From: Acidobacteriota bacterium
GTDB taxonomy: Bacteria; Acidobacteriota; Terriglobia; Terriglobales; SCQP01
Direction of reading: 5' to 3'
Length of the DNA: 5,543 nucleotides
Assembly: GCA_021823305.1 (NCBI GenBank)
Contig: JAKAOE010000153.1
Span: 1-5,543 of the forward strand
The notes below the pieces were generated by a model that saw only the letters and a list, made by a program, of their open reading frames with translations, was not told the DNA's origin and ran no database searches. Both the position numbers and the translations under genes were made by a program. Below, in pieces: positions 1 through 4,615 of the stretch; position 1 is the first letter of the stretch; every line of letters starts with the position of its first letter.

Positions 1-1
1 G

Positions 2-589
2 CTGTACGCGGTGGCGGGCGGCGGGGCGGCGGTGGCCCGGCCGCTGGCGGGCGTGCGCGAGCGGCAGACGTACGCGCGGGTGACCCTGGCGCTGGCGCGG
101 CTGGCGGCGCTGGGCGTGCAGCAGTTGGGCTACGCCGAGTTCAGCGAGGTGGGGCGGCTGCTGCGGCGGGGGCGGCTGGATCCGCGCCGGACGCTGCACG
201 GGCAGGTGGCGCTGCGCCACTGGGCGCAGGAGATCGGACGGGCGCAGGATTACGAGCAGCTCTGGGAATGCCTGCGGCAGGCGGGCCAGGCGCTGGAGTT
301 TCACGGGCTGGAGTTCCGCGCGGGGCCGGCGGCGGCGCCGCGCTGGCGGCGGCGGGCGGCGCTCGACGGAGCGGCGCCGGCGGCGGCGGAGTTCAGCGGC
401 TGGCGGTGCCAGATTCCGCTGGGCGAGGGCGGGCGGCTGGGCGCGGTGGAGTACTGGCGCGGGCTGAACACGCAGCAGCCGGGGTTCGTGGACGACCTGG
501 CCGGGATACTGGGCGCGGCGTTGAGCGCACGGCTGCCGGGGCTCAGCGAGGGCGCCGCGCAGGCAGCGGGCGCGGGATCGTCCCGGTAA
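2..589 (+). CDS. C-terminal part of a WecA/MraY-like sugar-phosphate transferase (5' end outside window)
   Basis: The reading frame is open from the first bases of the window to a TAA at 587-589. No ribosome binding site precedes the GTG at 11, so the gene very probably starts upstream. The visible part, about 195 residues, is soluble-looking and rich in Ala, Arg and Gly. After a moderately hydrophobic stretch comes the segment GVQQLGYAEFSEVGRLLRRG, followed by a helical region and a C-terminal part with the pattern 'W-x-C-x-I-P-L-G-E-G-G-x-L-G'. From memory, this resembles the cytoplasmic tail that follows the last membrane helix in polyprenyl-phosphate N-acetylhexosamine-1-phosphate transferases of Acidobacteriota and some deltaproteobacteria. 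These enzymes start lipid-linked O-antigen or exopolysaccharide synthesis. The catalytic membrane domain is not in the window, so the family call rests only on this tail. The next gene starts 11 bases downstream, which suggests co-transcription. Confidence 0.5.
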   Translation: MYAVAGGGAAVARPLAGVRERQTYARVTLALARLAALGVQQLGYAEFSEVGRLLRRGRLDPRRTLHGQVALRHWAQEIGRAQDYEQLWECLRQAGQALEFHGLEFRAGPAAAPRWRRRAALDGAAPAAAEFSGWRCQIPLGEGGRLGAVEYWRGLNTQQPGFVDDLAGILGAALSARLPGLSEGAAQAAGAGSSR

Positions 590-600
590 ACTAGAGTTGC

Positions 601-879
601 ATGCCGAAGACACTGCGCGTGGCAATCGGGCTGCTGCTGGCCGCGGCCTTGGCGTACCTGGTCTACGCCACGCTTCACTCCGCCCGCTTCCGGGTGCAGG
701 TGTGCCTGACGTACCGGGGGCAGACCGCCTGCCGCATCGCCGAGGGGCGGACGCTGGCGGAGGCAACGCGCGCGGCGCACGACAACGCCTGCTCGCAGAT
801 CACCTCCGGGGTCACCGGCACGGTGGGCTGCCAGGACACGCCGGCCACCAGCATCACGCAACTGCAGGTGAATTATTGA
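601..879 (+). CDS. Small single-span membrane protein with four cysteines
   Basis: This 92-residue protein has a short basic N-terminus (Lys3, Arg6), one hydrophobic helix at about residues 7-24, and a polar domain that should lie outside the cytoplasmic membrane. That domain has four cysteines (35, 44, 64, 77), enough for two disulfides. The spacing 'VCLTYRGQTAC ... DNACSQITSGVTGTVGCQ' looks like a small uncharacterised family I associate with Acidobacteriota; I know no function for it. The ATG at 601 is chosen because the membrane anchor follows at once. Only a weak AGAG (593-596) precedes it, consistent with coupling to the gene ending at 589. The last codon and the TGA stop lie inside the inverted-repeat unit at 874-989. 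Without that unit the frame would end one residue earlier at a TAG, so the unit probably replaced the original stop codon. Confidence 0.75.
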   Translation: MPKTLRVAIGLLLAAALAYLVYATLHSARFRVQVCLTYRGQTACRIAEGRTLAEATRAAHDNACSQITSGVTGTVGCQDTPATSITQLQVNY

Positions 880-989
880 GTCTTGCGTAATATAGCGTCG
901 ACTGCCGAAGCGAGCGCGTCGGGCCCGGCTTGATGCCGGGCCCGATTCCAGTCCGTGGCGATTGACACCGTAATACGCAAGACTCAATA
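874..989. mobile_element. MITE-like palindromic unit with TA flanks
   Basis: Bases 874-889 (tattgagtcttgcgta) and 974-989 are perfect 16-bp inverted copies. The outermost TA on each side (874-875 and 988-989) reads as a duplicated TA target, leaving a 112-bp body (876-987) with 14-bp terminal inverted repeats. Inside are a 5-bp inverted pair (900-904 with 949-953) and a perfect 11-bp stem (919-929 with 935-945) with a 5-base loop. Removing the body and one TA joins AAT directly to TAG and restores a stop codon for the upstream small gene, which supports insertion at a TA. TA duplication is typical of the IS630/Tc1-mariner group, so this could be a non-autonomous relative; no transposase is encoded. 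It could instead be a bidirectional terminator or an RNA structure, although no T-tract follows the stems. Confidence 0.6.
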
Positions 990-1053
990 GGCTCCGCGCC
1001 GGCACCCAGGTTGCGGCTTGCGGGGCGGGCGCGGGCGGAGTAGGCTTGCGGGC

Positions 1054-3273
1054 ATGAACTCTGCTCGGTGGCTAATCCTAGCGGCACTGGCGGGCTGCGT
1101 CGCGGCGCAGGCGCCGGGCGGCTTCACGCTGCGCCAAGTGATGGACTCGCCCTTCCCCAGCTCGCTGACGGCGGCCAGCCAGGGCGAACACATCGCCTGG
1201 GTGCAGGATTTGCGCGGGGTGCGCAACGTGATGGTGGCCAACGGGCCGGACTTCACGCCGCGGCAGGTGACGCACTACACGCTGGACGACGGGCAGCCGA
1301 TCGCGGCGGTGCAGATCAGCCCCGACGGGCGCACCGTGGTCTACGCGCGGGGCAACTCGGAGAACGTGCTGGGCGACACCGCCGACCCGGACAGCAGCGT
1401 GATCAAGCCGGAGCAGGACGTCTGGAGCGTGCACAACGGCGGCGCGCCGCGGCTGCTGGGCGAGATGGGGTGCAACCACGAGGATTGCGAGGACATCGCC
1501 ATGAGCCCTAACGGGCAATGGGTGGTGTGGCCGGCGCGCAACCTGATCTGGATCGCGCCCACCTCGGGGGTGACGCCGGCGCGGCCGCTGTTCTGGGCGC
1601 AGGGCAACAACGTGCAACCGGAGTGGTCGCCGGACGGGAAGCGGCTGGCGTTCGTCAGCCTGCGGGTGGACCACGCGCTGATCGGGATCTACAACTTCGG
1701 CGGCAATTACCTGCATTACGTGCAGCCGTCGGTGGACCGGGACTCGTATCCGCGCTGGTCGCCGAGCGGGCGCCATCTGGCGTTCGTGCGGCAGCAGCAC
1801 ATCCTGCCCAACGCGCCCCCGCCGGACGGGCCGGAACCGGCGTTCCTGGAGCCGGGGGCGGAACATCCGGCGGACGTGAAGATACCGCACTGGGAGATCT
1901 GGTGGGCGAATACCAGCACCTACAGCGCGCATCCCATCTGGGAGAGCGGGACGCGGCCGGACGACACGCTCTATCGCACGCCGTTCGGCGACTCCTTCCA
2001 CGTGGGCGCCGACCATCTCGTGATGTTCAGCTCGGAAGCCGACGGGTGGAATCATCTCTACTCGGTATCGGACGTCGTCACGAATGGACGGCCGAATACG
2101 GCCAAGCTGCTGACCCCGGGGCAGTTCGAGACCAAGTACTGCCTGATTACGCCCGGCGGGCGGGAGGCGGTGTACTCCTCCAACCAGGACGACATTGACC
2201 GGATGCACTTGTGGCGGGTGCCGCTGGACGGCAGCCGGCCGCCGCAGGCGATCACGCGCGGCGACACGATTGAGTTCAACGTGGTGATGACGGCGGACGG
2301 GAAAAAGCTGATCACGCTGGGCTCGAGCGCGACCACGCCGCTCATGCCCTACCGGATCTCCGCCAATGGGCAGCGCACCATGCTGGGCGTGCTCCCGGCG
2401 GATTTTCCGGAGGACAAGCTGGTCACGCCGAGGCAGGTGATCTTCCCCAGCACCGACCACCTGCAGATCCACGGCCAGCTGTTTGAGCCGCGCGACGCCG
2501 GGTCGGGACCGCGGCCGACGCTGGTGTTCGTCCACGGCGGATCGCGCCGGCAGATGATGCTGGGCTTCTACAACCTCGATTACTACCACTACGCGTACGC
2601 GGAAAACGAGTACCTGACCAGCCTGGGCTTCAACGTGCTGTCGGTGAACTACCGCACCGGCATCGGCTACGGCCGGGCGTTCCGGATGGCGCCGCATACC
2701 GGGCGCAACGGCGGCAAGGAGTACGACGACGTGGTGGCGGCGGCCAACTACCTGCGCACGCTGCCCGAAGTGGACAAGAAGCGCATCGGGATCTGGGGCG
2801 GCTCCTACGGCGGCTACCTGACCGGCATGGCGTTGTCGCACAACTCCAACCTGTTCGCGGCTGGAGTGGACTTCCACGGGGTCGAGGATTGGAGCACGAT
2901 CTACGCTGGCGGCGGGCCGATACGCGCGCCGCAGTTCCCCGGACGCGGCGGGCGCGGCGGGAGGCCGGCGGGTCCGGGGCCGGGGCAGCCGGGCAACCTG
3001 GCGTTCGATTCCTCGCCCGACGCCTACGTCGCCAACTGGCGCTCGCCGGTGCTGCTGATCCAAGGCGACGACGACCGCAACGTGGATTTCGACCAGATGA
3101 TCACGCTGGTGGGGCATCTGCGGGCGCAGGGCGTACCGTTCGAGCAGATGGTGATTCCGGACGAGATCCACGGCTTCCTGCGCTGGATCAGTTGGATCCA
3201 CGCCTACCAGGCGACGGCCAATTTCTTCCAACGGGTGCTGATCGAGGGGCAGAAGATTTCCACGAGGAATTGA
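1054..3273 (+). CDS. Exported S9-family serine peptidase (dipeptidyl/acylaminoacyl peptidase type)
   Basis: This 739-residue protein has the two-part layout of prolyl oligopeptidase family S9. The N-terminal half is a beta-propeller with PD40/TolB-like repeats (QISPDGRTVVYAR, AMSPNGQWVVWPA, PEWSPDGKRLAFVS, PRWSPSGRHLAFVR). From about residue 470 comes an alpha/beta-hydrolase domain. The catalytic triad is complete: Ser584 in GGSYGGY, Asp674 in QGDDDRNV and His706 in DEIHGF. HGG at 494-496 is the usual hydrolase motif after the first core strands. Such enzymes cleave short peptides, often releasing N-terminal dipeptides. ATG 1054 is preferred over the TTG at 1018 because a signal sequence begins directly there. 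The signal contains LAGC (residues 12-15), a good lipobox, but cleavage by signal peptidase I after the alanines that follow is also possible. Residues 629-647 form a Gly/Pro/Arg-rich loop between the nucleophile and the Asp. It converges with the dehydratase gene, with 39 bases between the stops. Confidence 0.92.
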   Translation: MNSARWLILAALAGCVAAQAPGGFTLRQVMDSPFPSSLTAASQGEHIAWVQDLRGVRNVMVANGPDFTPRQVTHYTLDDGQPIAAVQISPDGRTVVYARGNSENVLGDTADPDSSVIKPEQDVWSVHNGGAPRLLGEMGCNHEDCEDIAMSPNGQWVVWPARNLIWIAPTSGVTPARPLFWAQGNNVQPEWSPDGKRLAFVSLRVDHALIGIYNFGGNYLHYVQPSVDRDSYPRWSPSGRHLAFVRQQHILPNAPPPDGPEPAFLEPGAEHPADVKIPHWEIWWANTSTYSAHPIWESGTRPDDTLYRTPFGDSFHVGADHLVMFSSEADGWNHLYSVSDVVTNGRPNTAKLLTPGQFETKYCLITPGGREAVYSSNQDDIDRMHLWRVPLDGSRPPQAITRGDTIEFNVVMTADGKKLITLGSSATTPLMPYRISANGQRTMLGVLPADFPEDKLVTPRQVIFPSTDHLQIHGQLFEPRDAGSGPRPTLVFVHGGSRRQMMLGFYNLDYYHYAYAENEYLTSLGFNVLSVNYRTGIGYGRAFRMAPHTGRNGGKEYDDVVAAANYLRTLPEVDKKRIGIWGGSYGGYLTGMALSHNSNLFAAGVDFHGVEDWSTIYAGGGPIRAPQFPGRGGRGGRPAGPGPGQPGNLAFDSSPDAYVANWRSPVLLIQGDDDRNVDFDQMITLVGHLRAQGVPFEQMVIPDEIHGFLRWISWIHAYQATANFFQRVLIEGQKISTRN

Positions 3274-3278
3274 CGCGA

Positions 3279-3308
3279 CGCGGGGCCAGCCGCGGCCGCA
3301 GCCCCGCG
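3279..3308. terminator. Possible bidirectional hairpin between convergent genes
   Basis: An 8-bp perfect inverted repeat, cgcggggc (3279-3286) and gccccgcg (3301-3308), encloses a 14-base GC-rich loop in the short gap between the peptidase and dehydratase stop codons. The position suits a shared transcription stop. No T-tract follows on either strand, so it is not a canonical intrinsic terminator, and in such GC-rich DNA the pairing could be chance. Confidence 0.35.
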
Positions 3309-3312
3309 GTCA

Positions 3313-3795
3313 TCAGCGCGGGAGGGCGTCGATTTTGGCGGCGAGGATGAAGTCGTTCTCGCTCAGGCCGCCGATGGAGTGGGTGTAGGTGGCGACGGCG
3401 ACGCGCCCCCAGCCGAGCGCGATGTCGGGATGATGCTGTTCGCCTTCGGCCAGCTCGCCGATGCGATTGACGAAAGCGAGAGCCGCGGCGAAGTCGGGAA
3501 AGCGAAACTCGCGCCGGAGGTGGCACGGCCACCCCTGACTTGGGACGCCCTCCCGTTGCCACCCCAGAGCGCAAGCGCTCTGGGGACCCCGGCGTTGGTC
3601 GGGCTGTGGCCGAGCTTCGATCCCCGGCAACGGACGCCCGCTGGCGCTCAGGGCGTCTCCAAGTTGCCGCGTCTCGCGGCCCTCGATCCGCCACTGAGGC
3701 ACGGCAGCGGCGCAGGCGGCGAGCGCCTCGCCGTCGAGCGGCGGCGTGCCGGCGGGAAGCGGAGCGCAATGGCGGCCGGTAAGCTCGATGGGCAT
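3313..3795 (-). CDS. 4a-hydroxytetrahydrobiopterin dehydratase with a 51-residue in-frame insertion
   Basis: Pterin-4a-carbinolamine dehydratase (PCD/DCoH/PhhB family) regenerates the pterin cofactor of aromatic amino acid hydroxylases by dehydrating 4a-hydroxytetrahydropterin in the cytosol. The family features are clear: an N-terminal [17 protein letters not shown] segment, W35 of the first strand, [18 protein letters not shown], the active-site QHHPD (His121, His122) and [19 protein letters not shown] with His139. The spacing between the first catalytic His and the last is 18, as in known members. The protein is 160 residues instead of about 100-110. Residues 42-92 match no part of the family and correspond exactly to the 153-bp repeat at 3520-3672. 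The flanks, WRIEGRE and LRREFRF, join into a normal family sequence at the turn between strands 1 and 2. The frame stays open, so the enzyme may still fold with a surface loop. ATG at 3795 is chosen because the family N-terminus starts there and a G-rich stretch precedes it; an upstream ATG at 3855 is less likely. Confidence 0.9.
   Translation of the reverse strand: MPIELTGRHCAPLPAGTPPLDGEALAACAAAVPQWRIEGRETRQLGDALSASGRPLPGIEARPQPDQRRGPQSACALGWQREGVPSQGWPCHLRREFRFPDFAAALAFVNRIGELAEGEQHHPDIALGWGRVAVATYTHSIGGLSENDFILAAKIDALPR
3520..3672 (-). repeat. 153-bp dispersed repeat, copy 1, inside the dehydratase gene
   Basis: Copy 1 differs from copy 2 (4446-4598) only at 3613 (A against T) and 3633 (G against C), with no indels; identity stops at both ends. 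The length is a multiple of three, and it is read in frame as 51 residues of the dehydratase. It is strongly structured: 3538-3551 pairs with 3650-3664 with one bulged base; 3554-3560 (cgttgcc) pairs with 3626-3632 (ggcaacg); 3562-3572 pairs perfectly with 3575-3585 (ccccagagcgc and its complement); and gtggc-acg-gccac makes a small hairpin at the left edge. It encodes no transposase, and no target duplication is evident. Its strand is arbitrary; I give that of the host gene. Confidence 0.93.
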
Positions 3796-3977
3796 GGCAA
3801 GACCCCCGAGTTCACGATAGCACCAGGCTCCCAACCTCTCGTCGGGCTGCGGCATCCCTAACAACTGAACGGACAGGAAGGCAGCAGAAAGCCCGAAGCG
3901 CCGCGGAAGGGCATGTCCCCGCCGCGGCGCCGACTTCGCCACTTCTTCCTCGGGCTGATGCGAAACGCTTGAACTCT
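3796..3977. promoter_or_regulatory. Divergent intergenic spacer with hairpin-forming leader
   Basis: This spacer separates the dehydratase start (minus) from the small secreted protein (plus) and should hold promoters for both. I cannot point to convincing -35/-10 boxes. It contains a 9-bp perfect inverted repeat, gcgccgcgg (3898-3906) with ccgcggcgc (3922-3930), extended by CGAAG/CTTCG at its base across a small bulge. A competing set of pairings is possible between 3875-3896 and 3945-3955 (AGGAAG with CTTCCT, GCCCGA with TCGGGC). If transcribed from the left, this would form a structured 5' leader ending about 50 bases before the plus-strand start. Its role is unknown. Confidence 0.35.
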
Positions 3978-3983
3978 GGAGGA
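3978..3983 (+). promoter_or_regulatory. Shine-Dalgarno site that decides the start at 3989
   Basis: GGAGGA is a near-perfect anti-16S match. Two ATGs follow in the same frame, at 3986 and 3989. The first leaves only 2 bases of spacing and the second leaves 5, so the second is favoured. It is the strongest ribosome binding site in the window. Confidence 0.8.
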
Positions 3984-3988
3984 ATATG

Positions 3989-4393
3989 ATGGCAAAGAAA
4001 ACCACACCTTGGGCTTATCTCACCCTGTTGCTGGCAGCGCTGGTCGGCTTGGCGATGACGCCGCTGGCCAGCGCGCAGGACCAGGGCCAATCGGCCACGC
4101 AGAGTCAGCAGAACAAGGTCACCGCGACCGGGTGCCTGCAACAGGCAGCCTCGGGCAACGGCTACCAGCTCACCGACTCGGCGACGATGAAGACGTACGA
4201 CCTGATCGCCAGCAACAACGTGGACCTGTCCACCGAAGTCGGCCATACGGTTACGGTGGAAGGCACGGCCGCGGCGCCGGCGCCGCAGGAACCCGGCGCC
4301 AACCCGGCCGGGGCCGCTCAGCCGAATGAGCAGTTGACGGTCACGAAAATGAAGAAAGTGAGCGACACCTGCCAGGGCGGCGGCGGGCTCTGA
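3989..4393 (+). CDS. Small secreted protein, possible OB-fold-like domain
   Basis: This is a 134-residue protein from the favoured start. It opens with a textbook signal peptide: Lys3-Lys4, a hydrophobic core [14 protein letters not shown], and an ASA|Q cleavage site near residue 30. The mature part begins with a Gln/Ser-rich linker. It then has a beta-rich pattern, VTATGCLQ ... [16 protein letters not shown] ... [11 protein letters not shown], with a Pro/Ala-rich loop and a final strand [14 protein letters not shown]. The combination of 'GCL', 'Y-x-L' and 'GHxVxVxG' resembles small periplasmic OB-fold-like proteins common in Acidobacteriota. Two cysteines in the mature part (in GCLQ and DTCQ) could pair. 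I know no specific function. It ends with a Gly-rich tail just before a strong terminator and appears to be a single-gene unit with its own strong ribosome binding site, which suggests high expression. Confidence 0.8.
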   Translation: MAKKTTPWAYLTLLLAALVGLAMTPLASAQDQGQSATQSQQNKVTATGCLQQAASGNGYQLTDSATMKTYDLIASNNVDLSTEVGHTVTVEGTAAAPAPQEPGANPAGAAQPNEQLTVTKMKKVSDTCQGGGGL

Positions 4394-4415
4394 CCCTCCT
4401 CGCATGGGTAAACCA

Positions 4416-4445
4416 AGCGGGCGGCACTACGGCCGCCCGCTTTTT
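4416..4445 (+). terminator. Rho-independent terminator of the small secreted protein gene
   Basis: Stem gcgggcggc (4417-4425) pairs perfectly with gccgcccgc (4432-4440), plus an A-T closing pair (4416 with 4441). The loop is six bases and is followed by TTTTT at 4441-4445. It starts 22 bases after the stop codon. Repeat copy 2 begins directly after the last T, and four more T's (4598-4601) follow at the repeat's other edge, so the T-tract may once have been longer and been split. In the minus direction the hairpin is followed by TTGGTTTA, so it might also stop transcripts coming from MoxR. Confidence 0.9.
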
Positions 4446-4598
4446 GTGGCACGGCCACCCCTGACTTGGGACGCCCTCCCGTTGCCACCCCAGAGCGCAA
4501 GCGCTCTGGGGACCCCGGCGTTGGTCGGGCTGTGGCCGTGCTTCGATCCCCGGCAACGCACGCCCGCTGGCGCTCAGGGCGTCTCCAAGTTGCCGCGT
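4446..4598 (-). repeat. 153-bp dispersed repeat, copy 2, between convergent genes
   Basis: This is the same element and orientation as at 3520-3672, offset by exactly 926 bp, with 151 of 153 positions identical. The perfect 11-bp hairpin lies at 4488-4498 and 4501-4511, and the outer pairing at 4464-4477 with 4576-4590. It lies between the terminator at 4416-4445 and the MoxR stop codon at 4618, so it interrupts no gene. Transcribed from the minus strand, it would form the 3' untranslated part of the MoxR message. The T-rich flanks prevent calling its exact right edge to better than a base or so. Confidence 0.93.
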
Positions 4599-4615
4599 TT
4601 TGCGCGCGGGGCGGG

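Noticed and set aside
573..585. A small inverted repeat (cggga/tcccg) at the end of the first gene as a terminator
   Set aside because: It has only 5 pairs within the coding region, no T-tract, and the next gene starts 11 bases after the stop.
1078..3231. A 717-codon open frame antisense to the peptidase gene
   Set aside because: Its translation is an Arg/His/Val-rich shadow of a clearly coding plus strand, with no recognisable domain. High GC commonly produces such antisense frames.
3188..3769. Minus-strand frame overlapping the dehydratase
   Set aside because: It is in another frame from the recognisable dehydratase, has low-complexity Arg/Ala composition, and is open partly because the repeat is stop-free in this frame.
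3313..3795. Calling the dehydratase a pseudogene
   Set aside because: The insertion keeps the frame and every family motif, including the three histidines, is intact, so disruption is not shown.
3520..4598. A CRISPR array or tandem repeat
   Set aside because: There are only two copies, each 153 bp, separated by unrelated genes, with no short regular spacers.
4593..4609. A ccgcg/cgcgg pair after the MoxR stop as its terminator
   Set aside because: Five pairs with a seven-base loop in GC-rich DNA and no T-tract in the MoxR direction is too weak to call.
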